NCBI RefSeq assembly: GCF_900112595.1
Contig: NZ_FOMI01000003.1
Location: 186,001-250,000, forward strand
Reading direction: 5' to 3'
DNA from: Algibacter pectinivorans
Lineage (GTDB): Bacteria > Bacteroidota > Bacteroidia > Flavobacteriales > Flavobacteriaceae
Length of the DNA stretch: 64,000 nucleotides
This document shows, one piece after another, positions 19,427 through 28,744 of the stretch (its first letter is position 1; every line of letters starts with the position of its first letter). Both the position numbers and the translations under genes were made by a program. Under the pieces are notes generated by a model. It saw only the letters and a list, made by a program, of their open reading frames with translations. It was not told the DNA's origin and made no database searches.

Positions 19427-20167
19427 GTGGAGCAGCAAATAATAGATATTAATGTAGATACAGGCGAGGGTATGGGTAATGAATCTCTACTTATGCCTTA
19501 TATCTCGTCCTGTAATATTGCTTGCGGAGGACATGCGGGAGACCAAAACTCTATGCAAGAAGTGGTTGCGCTTGCTAAAAAACATAGTGTTAAAATAGGA
19601 GCACATCCTTCGTTTCCCGATCGAGAAAACTTTGGGCGTTCCATTGTCGATATGTCTTGTGTAGCGCTATACACGGCTGTAAAAAATCAAATAAACGATT
19701 TATTAGACATTTTAAAGCGCGCGCATGTGCCGCTTCATCATATAAAACCTCATGGTGCTTTGTATAATTTGGCAGCAGTAGATGAAAAAACCGCAACTGT
19801 TATTGTTGAAGTTGTAAAAGCACTAGCGTTACCCACCAAGTTGTACGTGCCTTATAATTCCGTAATAGCTAAAGTGGCCATTAAAAACAATGTTGAAATT
19901 ATGTATGAGGCGTTTGCCGATAGGAATTATAACGACGATTTAACATTGGTTTCTAGACAAGAAGACCATGCTTTAATTACTAATCCGGAGGCGGTGTTCG
20001 AACATGTTTATGCTATGGTTTTTCATAAAAAAGTTAAAACTATAGCTGGTAAATTGGTGGCGCTTAAAGCGGATACATTTTGTATGCATGGTGATCACCC
20101 TGATGCTGTTAAATTAGTTTCAAGTTTAGTAGATCGCTTAAAGACATTAGGCTATAAAATTAGATAA
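19427..20167 (+). CDS. pxpA: 5-oxoprolinase subunit PxpA (LamB/YcsF family)
   Basis: 246 aa, GTG start at 19427. The family signature DINVDTGEGMGNE at the N-terminus, NIACGGHAGD, GAHPSFPDRENFGR, HIKPHGALYN, EAFADRNYNDD and FCMHGDHPDAV cover the whole protein. PxpA works with PxpB and PxpC as ATP-dependent 5-oxoprolinase, opening 5-oxo-L-proline (pyroglutamate) to L-glutamate; PxpA carries the lactam-opening site. pxpB and pxpC follow directly. Length is normal. The GTG is supported because the conserved residues begin within five codons of it. Confidence 0.94.
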   Translation: MEQQIIDINVDTGEGMGNESLLMPYISSCNIACGGHAGDQNSMQEVVALAKKHSVKIGAHPSFPDRENFGRSIVDMSCVALYTAVKNQINDLLDILKRAHVPLHHIKPHGALYNLAAVDEKTATVIVEVVKALALPTKLYVPYNSVIAKVAIKNNVEIMYEAFADRNYNDDLTLVSRQEDHALITNPEAVFEHVYAMVFHKKVKTIAGKLVALKADTFCMHGDHPDAVKLVSSLVDRLKTLGYKIR

Positions 20168-20173
20168 TTAATA

Positions 20174-20905
20174 TTGAGTTATAAACTTACATATAAGCCT
20201 TATGGCGTGCATGCTGTTTTAATAGAATGGCCAAAGCAAATAGATACCGCTATTTTAGATGATTTGCTTCATTTTAAGGATTTAATATTAAAAAAAAACC
20301 GTAATACAATACTTGAGGTTAGATCTGCATATAATTCATTATTAGTTGTTTATGTATTAGAGGTTGTTGATTTTAAAACAGCATTTGTTGAATTGCAAAA
20401 TATTTACCAGTCAAACACTGATGTTTTGAAAACCGAATCTCGATTATGGAAAATCCCAGTGTGTTATGATGCTCATTTTGGTATCGATCTTGAGTATATT
20501 TCAAAAGTAAAAAACTGTTCAGAAGAAAGTATTATTACGCGACATGCTTCAGCTATTTATACGGTGTATTTTATAGGCTTTTTACCGGGTTTTTTATATT
20601 TGGGAGGATTAGATTCTGTGTTATTTACACCTAGAAAATCTACCCCACGATTAAAGATTGAAAAAGGAGCTGTGGCTATTGGAGGAAATCAAACGGGAAT
20701 CTATCCACAGGAAAGCCCGGGTGGTTGGAATGTTATTGGAAATTCTCCTATTACGTTTTTCGACGCGACCAAAGAGCAACCATGTTTTGCAAAGGCTGGC
20801 GATAAAATTCAGTTTTATAGCATTTCATTACAAGAATACAACCAAATTAAAACCTTAGTGGAAGCCAAGGTGTATCAGTTAGAAAGTGAGGTGCTATATG
20901 ATTAA
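20174..20905 (+). CDS. pxpB: 5-oxoprolinase subunit PxpB (KipI-like)
   Basis: 243 aa, apparently starting at TTG 20174, six bases after the pxpA stop. The start is supported by the family-like first strand SYKLTYKPYGVHAVLIEWP; no ATG lies nearby. Carboxyltransferase subdomain CD1 motifs are present: FIGFLPGFLYLGGLD, TPRLKIEKGAVAIGG and GIYPQESPGGWNVIGNSP. With PxpC it forms the ATP-dependent kinase part of bacterial 5-oxoprolinase; the homologue KipI inhibits a sporulation kinase in Bacillus, which is unlikely to matter here. Overlaps pxpC by 8 bp. Confidence 0.93.
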   Translation: MSYKLTYKPYGVHAVLIEWPKQIDTAILDDLLHFKDLILKKNRNTILEVRSAYNSLLVVYVLEVVDFKTAFVELQNIYQSNTDVLKTESRLWKIPVCYDAHFGIDLEYISKVKNCSEESIITRHASAIYTVYFIGFLPGFLYLGGLDSVLFTPRKSTPRLKIEKGAVAIGGNQTGIYPQESPGGWNVIGNSPITFFDATKEQPCFAKAGDKIQFYSISLQEYNQIKTLVEAKVYQLESEVLYD

Positions 20906-21752
20906 AGTACTAAAACCAGGTTTTTATAGTAGTATTCAAGATGTTGGTAGGTTTGGTTTTCAGCAGTATGGCGTACCAAGTTCTGGTGCTATGGATCAAA
21001 ACGCTGCGGCATTGGCTAATGGTTTATTAGGGAATTCTGAAAACGCCGCCGTTCTAGAAATAACTATTACAGGGCCAACATTACAATTTAATTGTGTCAC
21101 CAAAATTTGCTTATCTGGAGCCGATGTAAGTCCTAAATTAAACAATGTACCGCTAACCAATAATAAATTAATTAAAGTAAACCCTAATGATGTGTTGTCT
21201 TTTGGAGCATTACAAACAGGCGTTCGCTGTTATTTAGCTGTTTCTGGTGGTTTTCAAACAGAACGTATTATGGGTAGCAGAAGTATGTATAGAGGTGTTA
21301 CGTTTCATTATGTACTTAAAAAGCATGATGAATTAGAGTTAAATAGCGTAACAATAGAAGCAGGTGAGCAGAACTCTAGGCTTCGCATACAACAAAGCTA
21401 TTTAGAATCAGCAGTACTTCCTGCTTTTAAAGGTCCTGAATTCGATTTACTCTCGGCTGTTCAACAAAAACAATTGCTTTCAACTAGGTTTACCATTTCA
21501 AAAGATAATAATAGAATGGCGTATCAGTTAAATGAGCCCTTATCGAATACCTTAGAGGCCATAATAACCTCGGTAGTGCTTCCGGGAACGGTTCAATTAA
21601 CGCCCTCGGGAAAACTCATTATTTTAATGAGAGACTGTCAAACTACAGGTGGGTATCCTCGTGTTTTGCAATTAAAAGAAAGTGCTATAAATAGTCTAGC
21701 ACAAAAATTTACAGGACACGAGGTGAGCTTCCAATTAAATACGCAGTATTAA
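20898..21752 (+). CDS. pxpC: 5-oxoprolinase subunit PxpC (biotin-dependent carboxyltransferase-like)
   Basis: 284 aa from ATG 20898 (MIKVLKPGFYSSIQDVGR), overlapping the pxpB stop by 8 bases; a GTG 12 bases earlier is possible but adds no conserved sequence. Motifs of the CD2/KipA family: QDVGRFGFQQYGVPSSGAMD, EITITGPTL, SGADVSPKL, YLAVSGGF and QLTPSGKLIILMRDCQTTGGYPR (given in full pieces under the family). Acts with PxpB and PxpA in pyroglutamate hydrolysis. The NRAMP-type transporter gene found in many flavobacterial pxp operons is absent from this one. Firm assignment. Confidence 0.93.
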   Translation: MIKVLKPGFYSSIQDVGRFGFQQYGVPSSGAMDQNAAALANGLLGNSENAAVLEITITGPTLQFNCVTKICLSGADVSPKLNNVPLTNNKLIKVNPNDVLSFGALQTGVRCYLAVSGGFQTERIMGSRSMYRGVTFHYVLKKHDELELNSVTIEAGEQNSRLRIQQSYLESAVLPAFKGPEFDLLSAVQQKQLLSTRFTISKDNNRMAYQLNEPLSNTLEAIITSVVLPGTVQLTPSGKLIILMRDCQTTGGYPRVLQLKESAINSLAQKFTGHEVSFQLNTQY

Positions 21753-21786
21753 TTAAAGTTTAACATAGTTTAATTTAGGTGTTAGC

Positions 21787-21794
21787 TACTTTTG
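21787..21794 (+). promoter_or_regulatory. Candidate -7 element for the DUF6503-like lipoprotein gene
   Basis: TACTTTTG matches TAnnTTTG. Transcription from here would begin near 21801, downstream of the alternative TTG codon at 21792, and so supports the ATG at 21819 as start. Confidence 0.4.
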
Positions 21795-21818
21795 CTACTA
21801 AGTTTAAAATTTAGAATT

Positions 21819-22568
21819 ATGCTTAGAAACACTTTGTTACTTTTAGTTTTAATAGGTCTTAACTACAGTTGTAAAGCGCCTAATACGGACGCTGAGGTTA
21901 TTATAGATCAATCCATAGCGCTTTCTGGTGGCGAGCGTTTTAAAACGTCTACCATTGTATTCAATTTTCGAGATAAGCAGTATAGGGCAAAACACAATAA
22001 CGGTAATTATGTTTTAGAAAGATATTTTACTACCGGTCATGATTCTATTGTAGATAGGCTTACAAATGATGGTTTTGAACGTTTTATAAATAACCAACGG
22101 GTTGTTTTGCCAGATTCTATAGCTAATTTGTACAGCGCATCGGTTAACTCTGTGCATTATTTTTCGGTATTGCCTATTGGGTTAAATGCTGAAGCTGTAA
22201 ATAAACACTACGTTTCTCAAGTATCCATAAAGGGAGAGTCGTATCATAAAATTAAAGTGACTTTTAATGAAGATGGAGGCGGAGAAGACTTTGATGATGT
22301 TTTTCTGTACTGGGTGCATAGTGAAACTTATAAAGTAGATTATTTAGCGTACTCGTACCATGAGGGCAATGGTTTAGGAATGCGTTTTCGTGAAGCCTAT
22401 AACGAACGTTATGTAAATGGTATTAGGTTTGTAGATTACAATAATTATAAGCCAATTTCAATTTCTGAAGAAGCAGCCTTATTAAATTTGGACGTTTTGT
22501 TTGCTGAAGGTGAACTTAAACTGCTATCCAAAATAGAATTGGAAGATGTAAGGGTAAGCTATGAATAG
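21819..22568 (+). CDS. DUF6503-like lipoprotein
   Basis: 249 aa from ATG 21819. Lipoprotein signal MLRNTLLLLVLIGLNYSC with Cys18. The body is beta-rich with SIALSGGERFKTSTIVFNFR, YRAKHNNGNYVLERYF, GESYHKIKVTFNEDGGGEDF and FLYWVHSETYKVDYLAYSY, the pattern I associate with DUF6503 outer-membrane-type lipoproteins of Flavobacteriia, loosely similar to the LolA/LolB beta half-barrel. It may share the transcript of the pxp operon but also has its own -7 candidate. Biological role unknown. Family name moderately sure. Confidence 0.7.
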   Translation: MLRNTLLLLVLIGLNYSCKAPNTDAEVIIDQSIALSGGERFKTSTIVFNFRDKQYRAKHNNGNYVLERYFTTGHDSIVDRLTNDGFERFINNQRVVLPDSIANLYSASVNSVHYFSVLPIGLNAEAVNKHYVSQVSIKGESYHKIKVTFNEDGGGEDFDDVFLYWVHSETYKVDYLAYSYHEGNGLGMRFREAYNERYVNGIRFVDYNNYKPISISEEAALLNLDVLFAEGELKLLSKIELEDVRVSYE

Positions 22569-22571
22569 TAC

Positions 22572-22613
22572 AAAAAAACGTCTTTCAAATTAACATTTAA
22601 AAGACGTTTTTTT
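22572..22613. terminator. Bidirectional terminator
   Basis: Inverted repeat AAAAAAACGTCTTT / AAAGACGTTTTTTT with a ~14-nt loop, giving poly-T on either strand. It separates the convergent lipoprotein gene and deoC. Confidence 0.85.
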
Positions 22614-22646
22614 ATTGGCGTTTACCGTCCAAAAAAAATATAAATC

Positions 22647-23393
22647 TTAGTGTTTTGCATTACTATTTGATTGCATTGTTGGAGTAGGGTTTTTGTGCAA
22701 AACCGTTTCAATATAATCTGTGTAAATTTTTGTGTTTCTAATTTGTCGGTTGTTACTTTTACTTTTTATAGCTTTAGAAGTGCCAATTCTTTCTGCTCCG
22801 GCATCTATATATTTTAAGGCCGTTTCAAAATCATGTATACCGCCAGAAGCTTTAATTTTAGCTTTATTTCGTATTGTTTTTTTAATGATTTTTACGGCCG
22901 TTAAGGTCGCTCCACTTTTTGAAAATCCTGTAGATGTTTTAATAAAATCGGCATTGGCATCAACACATATTTCTGAAGCCTTTATAATTTCATTTTTATT
23001 TAATTCAGAAATTTCAAGGATTACTTTTAAAGGTGTTGATCCTATGGCTAATTTAACATCTATAATATCTTTTAAAACAAAAACGTGATTTCTACTTTTT
23101 AAGTAGCCTAAATTAATAACCATATCAATCTCATCTGCACCATCTTCTATGGCTTTTTGCGCTTCGAAAACTTTAGCTTCAGTAGACATGTTTCCTAATG
23201 GAAACCCAACCACAGTACATATTTTAACGTTAGAATCTTCTAGTAGTTGTTTGGCTAGAGCCACAAAGCAACTGCTAATACAAACGCTGTAATAGTTTTG
23301 TGTTTTTGCAACGTGACAAAGGTCAATAATATCACGTTCCGAGGTATGTGCTTTTAATAGTGTAAAATCAATGTAATTGGAAATGTCCATCAT
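22647..23393 (-). CDS. deoC: Deoxyribose-phosphate aldolase
   Basis: 248-aa TIM-barrel aldolase, class I. Cleaves 2-deoxy-D-ribose 5-phosphate to glyceraldehyde 3-phosphate and acetaldehyde in deoxynucleoside breakdown. Family motifs: IDFTLLKAHT, CTVVGFPLGNMSTEAKVFEA, ADEIDMVINLG (proton-relay Asp), FIKTSTGFSKSGAT with the Schiff-base Lys, and IKASGGIHDFETAL with the second Lys. The C-terminal ~35 residues are polar and unconserved. Single gene; a bidirectional terminator follows it. No other nucleoside catabolism genes lie nearby. Firm. Confidence 0.94.
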   Translation of the reverse strand: MMDISNYIDFTLLKAHTSERDIIDLCHVAKTQNYYSVCISSCFVALAKQLLEDSNVKICTVVGFPLGNMSTEAKVFEAQKAIEDGADEIDMVINLGYLKSRNHVFVLKDIIDVKLAIGSTPLKVILEISELNKNEIIKASEICVDANADFIKTSTGFSKSGATLTAVKIIKKTIRNKAKIKASGGIHDFETALKYIDAGAERIGTSKAIKSKSNNRQIRNTKIYTDYIETVLHKNPTPTMQSNSNAKH

Positions 23394-23725
23394 TGTTATA
23401 GTAGGTTTTTTGTGTTTTAATTTTTTCCGAGAGAATGAAAAAAAAATAATCGTTTCTTTAATTTAATGTGTGTTTTGGAGCAAACATTATAAGCTAATTT
23501 ATTAAATTTTGTTAACTAAAAGGTACTAAATTGTTACTTTTAGATTAACGGTATTATTTATTAAATTTTATCCAAATAATTTATAAAAAATTATGTTTTG
23601 GGTATTATTTTTTATAATGTAAATTCTTATTTGTTTTTTGTAACAGTATCAGGTAGTTATGTGAAAACTTAAAAAATAGGACTTAGTATTTAAGTGATTT
23701 CTAAAATGATTTTTATTAGTAAATA
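23394..23725. other. AT-rich spacer upstream of deoC
   Basis: About 330 bases between the start of deoC and the clpB terminator. Only homopolymeric A/T runs and no supportable ORF, RNA or repeat. Confidence 0.4.
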
Positions 23726-23770
23726 AAAAAAGCAACAATCATCTTAATATAAGATTCATGTTGCTTTTTA
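23726..23770 (-). terminator. Terminator of clpB
   Basis: Long imperfect inverted repeat, AAAAAGCAAC...TAAGATT.ATGTTGCTTTTT, with a three-base loop near 23747. On the minus strand it ends in a T-run, about 65 bases after the clpB stop. Confidence 0.75.
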
Positions 23771-23833
23771 ACTAACCAACCATTTATATAGACCCTAAAT
23801 ATTTTAAAAAGTTACATTTAAATTAAATATTTA

Positions 23834-26443
23834 TTATAAATTTTCTGGCACCAAGTGACCTTGGTTTCTAAATACAAGTTTATCATCGAAGGCATCCAGT
23901 AAAATGATGCTGTCTGTGGTTACTTTCCCAGATAAAATCTCTTTACTTAATTGATTTAACACATCTTTTTGAATAACCCGTTTTACGGGTCGTGCTCCAT
24001 ATTCTGGATTATAACCTTTATCGGCTAAGTATTTAATAGCCTCCGGCGTAGCATCAAAAGTGATGCCTTGTTTTGCAATCATTTTTGTGATGCCTTTTAA
24101 CTGTAGGCCAACAATTTGTGTAATGTTGTCTTGTGTTAACGGTGTAAACATGATAATATCGTCTATCCTGTTTAAAAACTCAGGTCTAACGGTTTGTTTT
24201 AATAACGCTAACACATCTACCTTGGCACCTTCCATGGCTGTTTCCACATTTTTAACGGCTTCAAAACGCTCTTGTATTATTTGGCTACCCATGTTGGAAG
24301 TCATGATAATAATAGTGTTTTTAAAATCTGCAATACGACCTTTATTATCTGTTAAATGGCCTTCGTCTAATACTTGTAATAAGATATTAAACGTGTCTGG
24401 ATGTGCTTTTTCAATTTCGTCTAAAAGCACTACAGAGTAAGGTTTGCGTCTAACAGCCTCTGTTAATTGTCCGCCTTCGTCATAACCAACGTATCCTGGA
24501 GGTGCACCAACCAATCTGCTAACTGCATGACGTTCTTGGTATTCACTCATATCAATTCTAGTCATCGCACCTTCATCGTCAAATAAGTACTCCGCTAAGG
24601 CTTTTGCTAGCTCCGTTTTACCTACACCTGTTGTTCCTAAAAACAGGAATGTTCCAATTGGTTTTTCTGGGTTTTGTAAACCTGCACGACTACGTCTTAC
24701 AGCATCACTTACAGCAACTATGGCTTCTTCTTGTCCAACCACACGTTTATGTAGTTCTTCTTCTAATTTTAAAAGTTTTTCGCGTTCGCCTTGTAACATT
24801 TTAGTAACCGGTATACCGGTCCACTTAGCAACAACCTCTGCAATATCTTCATAGGTTACTTCTTCTTTAATTAAAGAGCTTTCCGATTGATTAGCTACCA
24901 AATCTTTTTGCAGTTTTTCTAATGCTTCTTGAGCTTCTTTAATTTTACCATATCGCAATTCGGCTACTTTTCCGTAATCGCCATCGCGTTCTGCTTTTTC
25001 AGCTTCAAGCTTAAAGTTTTCAATATCTTGCTTTCTATTCTGGATGTTATCTACAACTTCTTTTTCGCTTATCCATTTGGCATTAATTTCGGTACGCTCT
25101 TCTTTTAAGTTTGCTAATTCCGAGCGTAATGATTTTAACTTACTCTCATCTTTTTCTCGTTTAATAGCTTCAATTTCAATCTCTAACTGCATTATTTTTC
25201 TATCTAATACATCTAGCTCTTCTGGTTTAGAGTTAATTTCCATACGCATTTTTGCGGCGGCCTCGTCCATTAAGTCGATTGCTTTATCTGGAAGAAACCT
25301 ATTGGTAATGTAACGTTGCGATAACTCTACAGCTCCAATAATAGCATCATCTTTAATACGTACTTTATGGTGCGTTTCGTATTTCTCCTTAATACCTCTA
25401 AGGATGGATACTGCACTCTCAGTATCGGGCTCGTTAACCATAACTTTTTGGAAACGACGCTCTAAAGCTTTGTCTTTTTCAAAGTATTTTTGGTACTCGT
25501 CTAAAGTTGTAGCTCCAATGGCGCGCAGTTCTCCTCTGGCTAAAGCAGGTTTTAAAATGTTTGCAGCATCCATGGCACCTTGACCACCACCAGCACCAAC
25601 TAAGGTGTGAATTTCGTCTATAAAGAGTACAATGTCACCTTCACTTTCTGTAACTTCTTTAATTACAGCTTTAAGTCTTTCTTCAAACTCACCTTTATAT
25701 TTTGCTCCGGCAATAAGCGCTCCCATATCTAAGGCAAAAATTTGCTTTTCTACCAGGTTTTCAGGCACATCGCCATCTACAATTCTGTGGGCTAAACCCT
25801 CGGCTATAGCTGTTTTACCAGTTCCGGGCTCTCCAACTAAAATGGGATTGTTTTTGGTACGACGTGATAAAATTTGAAGAATTCTTCTAATTTCTTCATC
25901 ACGACCAATTACAGGATCTAATTTTCCGTCTCTTGCTAATTGGTTTAAATTTTTAGCATATTTGTTTAGCGAGTTGTAGGTCTCTTCTTGACTTTGAGAC
26001 GTTACTCTATCGCCTTTTCGTAACTCTTCAATGGCTGCTTTTAAACCTTTTTCTGTTACGCCTTGGTCTTTTAACATTTGCGCTATTTTACTTTTCGATT
26101 TAAAAACCGCTAAAATAAAATGCTCGATAGACACGTAGTCATCATGCATTGCCTTAGCAATTATAGAAGCTTCGTTTAATGTTTTTCCTGCTTCGCGAGA
26201 CAGCATTAAATCTGCTCCAGAAACTTTCGGAAAATTTTCTAATTGTTTATCTAATGCTTGTTCTAAAACATTAATATTAACATTCAATTTTTTTAAAATG
26301 AACGGTAATACGTTTTCATCAACCTCGAAAATGGCTTTAAAAAAGTGTTCGTTTTCTATTTGTTGATGCCCATAACTTTGCGCAATCTGTTGCGCCCGTT
26401 GTATGGCTTCTTGCGATTTAATTGTATAATTATTTGGGTTCAT
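23834..26443 (-). CDS. clpB: ATP-dependent disaggregase ClpB
   Basis: 869-aa AAA+ chaperone, normal length. N-terminal repeat domain (1-145; [25 protein letters not shown]), NBD1 with Walker A GEPGTGKT (about residue 205) and Walker [16 protein letters not shown], the coiled-coil middle domain (about 400-525, rich in Glu/Lys) that marks ClpB rather than ClpA/C, then NBD2 with [25 protein letters not shown] and the C-terminal domain. It resolves protein aggregates with DnaK. There is no IGL-type ClpP-binding loop that I can see. Monocistronic and divergent from ytxJ. Heat-shock control is usual but no specific element is recognised here. Confidence 0.96.
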   Translation of the reverse strand: MNPNNYTIKSQEAIQRAQQIAQSYGHQQIENEHFFKAIFEVDENVLPFILKKLNVNINVLEQALDKQLENFPKVSGADLMLSREAGKTLNEASIIAKAMHDDYVSIEHFILAVFKSKSKIAQMLKDQGVTEKGLKAAIEELRKGDRVTSQSQEETYNSLNKYAKNLNQLARDGKLDPVIGRDEEIRRILQILSRRTKNNPILVGEPGTGKTAIAEGLAHRIVDGDVPENLVEKQIFALDMGALIAGAKYKGEFEERLKAVIKEVTESEGDIVLFIDEIHTLVGAGGGQGAMDAANILKPALARGELRAIGATTLDEYQKYFEKDKALERRFQKVMVNEPDTESAVSILRGIKEKYETHHKVRIKDDAIIGAVELSQRYITNRFLPDKAIDLMDEAAAKMRMEINSKPEELDVLDRKIMQLEIEIEAIKREKDESKLKSLRSELANLKEERTEINAKWISEKEVVDNIQNRKQDIENFKLEAEKAERDGDYGKVAELRYGKIKEAQEALEKLQKDLVANQSESSLIKEEVTYEDIAEVVAKWTGIPVTKMLQGEREKLLKLEEELHKRVVGQEEAIVAVSDAVRRSRAGLQNPEKPIGTFLFLGTTGVGKTELAKALAEYLFDDEGAMTRIDMSEYQERHAVSRLVGAPPGYVGYDEGGQLTEAVRRKPYSVVLLDEIEKAHPDTFNILLQVLDEGHLTDNKGRIADFKNTIIIMTSNMGSQIIQERFEAVKNVETAMEGAKVDVLALLKQTVRPEFLNRIDDIIMFTPLTQDNITQIVGLQLKGITKMIAKQGITFDATPEAIKYLADKGYNPEYGARPVKRVIQKDVLNQLSKEILSGKVTTDSIILLDAFDDKLVFRNQGHLVPENL

Positions 26444-26458
26444 ATTGTATTTGTTTTT

Positions 26459-26477
26459 ATTCCTGCGGTAGCAGAAA
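26459..26477. repeat. Degenerate palindrome related to the comM terminator hairpin
   Basis: TTCCTGCGGTAGCAGAAA is close to TTCCTGCGGAGGCAGGAA at 17351-17368. It sits directly upstream of clpB, where a terminator is not expected, so it looks like a scattered REP-like palindrome. Only two copies are visible in this window. Confidence 0.4.
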
Positions 26478-26660
26478 CCTTATTTTTATTATTTATTTTA
26501 CAGGTATATTTCAATTACCTTACCAATGCTAATCACAAGACAAAATGACTGTTATTCCCTTATTACTAGTGACTTTTAGTCAGTTTAAGTGTGCTTGTTA
26601 ATTTATTGTAAGTTAATTAAAACCTTTCGACCAAATTTAAAATACATGCTGTAATTATGA

Positions 26661-26668
26661 TATTTTTG
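26661..26668 (+). promoter_or_regulatory. Candidate -7 element for ytxJ
   Basis: TATTTTTG matches TAnnTTTG and lies 42 bp before the ytxJ ATG. No clear -33 TTG. Confidence 0.4.
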
Positions 26669-26709
26669 TTTAAATTATGGTAGAATAAAAAGCTAAAAAT
26701 AACGGGACT

Positions 26710-27096
26710 ATGTTCGGAAAAATATTTGGGAGTTCTAAAGCTCCAAAAGAAGAAAAAGTATTGCCATGGATTGCATTAAGCGAATTAGCGCAATTAGATG
26801 CTATTAGTGAAAAATCGAAAACGAAAACACAAGTTGTTTTTAAACATTCTACACGCTGTGGTATTAGTAGGATGGTGATGAAACAGTTTGTAGATGCCTA
26901 TGGTTTAACGGAAAATGATTTAGATCTATACTATTTAGATTTGCTTAATTACCGAGAGGTTTCCAATGAGGTAGGATATAAATTTCAAGTGTTACATCAG
27001 TCGCCTCAAATTTTGATTATAAAAAACGGTGTTACGGTGGCACACGCTTCGCATAGTGCTATTAGTGATTTGGATTTGGGTACTTTTGTTTCATAA
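26710..27096 (+). CDS. ytxJ: Bacillithiol system redox-active protein YtxJ
   Basis: 128-aa thioredoxin-fold protein. Family marks: PWIALSELAQLDAISEKSK, VVFKHSTRCGISRMVM with the single redox Cys in TRCGIS (the second Cys of CxxC is Ser), YYLDLLNYREVSN, and the cis-Pro loop HQSPQILIIKNG, then HSAISDLDL. YtxJ proteins are monothiol bacilliredoxin-like proteins of organisms that make bacillithiol, which includes many Bacteroidota. Cytoplasmic. It is followed 11 bases later by a gamma-glutamylcyclotransferase-like gene. The bacillithiol biosynthesis genes are not in this window. Family firm, physiological partner unknown. Confidence 0.9.
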   Translation: MFGKIFGSSKAPKEEKVLPWIALSELAQLDAISEKSKTKTQVVFKHSTRCGISRMVMKQFVDAYGLTENDLDLYYLDLLNYREVSNEVGYKFQVLHQSPQILIIKNGVTVAHASHSAISDLDLGTFVS

Positions 27097-27107
27097 TATA
27101 AAACGTT

Positions 27108-27509
27108 TTGAATTCGGATTATTTATTTGTTTATGGTACTTTATTGAAGGACACCACCAATAATGAGATGTCCAAATTTTTAAACGCTAATGCGGCGTTT
27201 TTTGGACGTGGTTATTTTATTGGTAAATTATATAAAGTGTCTTGGTATCCTGGTGCTGTAATTAGTTATAATGAAACGGATAAGGTTTATGGTGCACTTT
27301 TTAAATTAAACAATTTTGATTCAGTTTATAAAGTTTTAGATGCTTATGAAGGTGTAGATGAAAACCAACCTGATTCTAGTTTGTTTAAAAGAGAACTTGT
27401 TACTGCATTTTTAGATGATGGAAGGACATTGAACACTTGGGTTTATCTTTATAACCAATTGCTTGACGGTATACCTTGTATTGAATCTGGGGATTTTTTG
27501 AGGTTGTAA
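27108..27509 (+). CDS. Gamma-glutamylcyclotransferase (AIG2-like) family protein
   Basis: 133 aa, TTG start at 27108 (conserved YLFVYGTLL begins at residue 5, so little could be missing). The GGCT fold is marked by the substrate-binding YGTLL loop and by LDAYEGVDENQ, where the Glu matches the catalytic acid of the family. Such enzymes cyclise or cleave gamma-glutamyl amines or peptides, often releasing 5-oxoproline, but substrate cannot be told from sequence. It is 11 bases after ytxJ and probably co-transcribed. A link to the 5-oxoprolinase genes about 6 kb away is possible but speculative. Confidence 0.85.
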   Translation: MNSDYLFVYGTLLKDTTNNEMSKFLNANAAFFGRGYFIGKLYKVSWYPGAVISYNETDKVYGALFKLNNFDSVYKVLDAYEGVDENQPDSSLFKRELVTAFLDDGRTLNTWVYLYNQLLDGIPCIESGDFLRL

Positions 27510-27556
27510 GTAATAAATTAATTATCTTTAAGTGATCCAAATGAAATGTCATCTCT

Positions 27557-28711
27557 ATGAAATTTTTTCTATTTTTTATTTCGATATATGTATTTCAATT
27601 TTCTTATTCTCAACACTATGAGTGTTTATCAATAAATGATTCTGAATTTAGCTATCAGCCATGTGATGGAATAAAATTAAAGTTAGATAAATACACAAGA
27701 GACTTTCCTATTATTTATAGCATGAAGTCCTTTAAACACTCAGATGACGCTTATAAGTTTGAAACTAAATTTTTTAACATTCATAATAATTCAGATAAAT
27801 TTACTTTAATTACTAGGGTAATTCCAAAGGAGTGTTTTACTATAAATAATTCGTTCGAGTTTAAATTGTTAGACTATAAAACTAAACTTTATAGCTCAGG
27901 TAGTTGTGAAGATATAAGGTTAGCAAATCAATATAGAGAGGCTGTATATAACAAAATATTACATAATAATCATCCTGAAGTCTCAGAATTCATTAGTCCG
28001 AGTGATGAAAATGAAATTAAACAAATTAATCAATCTAAAAGTTATTGGAGAAGGAAAAATGAAATAGAAGATAGTATCAAAAATGCAAAAATGCAGATTA
28101 AAGAAAATAAATTAGCCAAAGAAAAGAAGTATATAGAAGATTATCAAAAATCAGAATTTAGTAAAATTTCAGGAGGAGAATATTTATTTGCTATATATAA
28201 AAATGACTATAAAAAGGTCAGGGAATTAGATAAAGTTTATACAAAGCATATTACTGATGACTTGGAAAGAATGAATAAAGATGTTCGCAAAACTTTATTT
28301 TGGCACATGGAAGCAAAATATTTATCTATGTTGAATTTAGTAATATTGGAATATATGCATAATTACAAAAAAAATCCTAAGAGTTGTTTTAAGGATGGAG
28401 CTATGTCTTTTACGTATAATAAAACTACGGAAGAATTTCAATTGGTTGATGGTTATGGTTGGAGTCATGGCACTTATGGAGGAGATCTTTTAACGGGACA
28501 TTACCTTGTTAACCCAAAATTTATAGAAATATGTAAAAAGAAAGCTGGAGTTAGAAATTTAACGCAAAATTTTGCTTCAAGAAACCATCCACTAGCTAAA
28601 GGAGTAGAAAGATTAAGATTAAATTTTAAGTGTGATTCGTTAGAGATTGAACAATTTGAAAACAACCTTATTTCTGCTTATATGCGCTATTCAGAAAGTG
28701 CAAAAAAATAA
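27557..28711 (+). CDS. Secreted protein of unknown function
   Basis: 384 aa that I do not recognise. A signal peptide (1-18, FQFSYSQ) exports it. Residues about 20-125 look beta-rich with Cys pairs (YECLSI, YQPCDGIKL, PKECFTI, GSCEDIRL). A Lys/Glu/Gln-rich helical coiled-coil stretch follows (about 140-195), then a helical region (YLFAIYKNDYKKVRELDKVY) and a C-terminal part with YGWSHGTYGGDLLTGHYLVN. It follows the cyclotransferase gene by 47 bases and is closed by a strong terminator. Codon use is AT-rich like the neighbours. No function proposed. Confidence 0.75.
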   Translation: MKFFLFFISIYVFQFSYSQHYECLSINDSEFSYQPCDGIKLKLDKYTRDFPIIYSMKSFKHSDDAYKFETKFFNIHNNSDKFTLITRVIPKECFTINNSFEFKLLDYKTKLYSSGSCEDIRLANQYREAVYNKILHNNHPEVSEFISPSDENEIKQINQSKSYWRRKNEIEDSIKNAKMQIKENKLAKEKKYIEDYQKSEFSKISGGEYLFAIYKNDYKKVRELDKVYTKHITDDLERMNKDVRKTLFWHMEAKYLSMLNLVILEYMHNYKKNPKSCFKDGAMSFTYNKTTEEFQLVDGYGWSHGTYGGDLLTGHYLVNPKFIEICKKKAGVRNLTQNFASRNHPLAKGVERLRLNFKCDSLEIEQFENNLISAYMRYSESAKK

Positions 28712-28744
28712 AAGTAAAAGAAATTGGATAGTGCAATATATTTT

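Noticed and set aside
23394-23725. A small RNA or riboswitch upstream of deoC
   Set aside because: The spacer is almost only A/T runs without stable inverted repeats apart from the clpB terminator.
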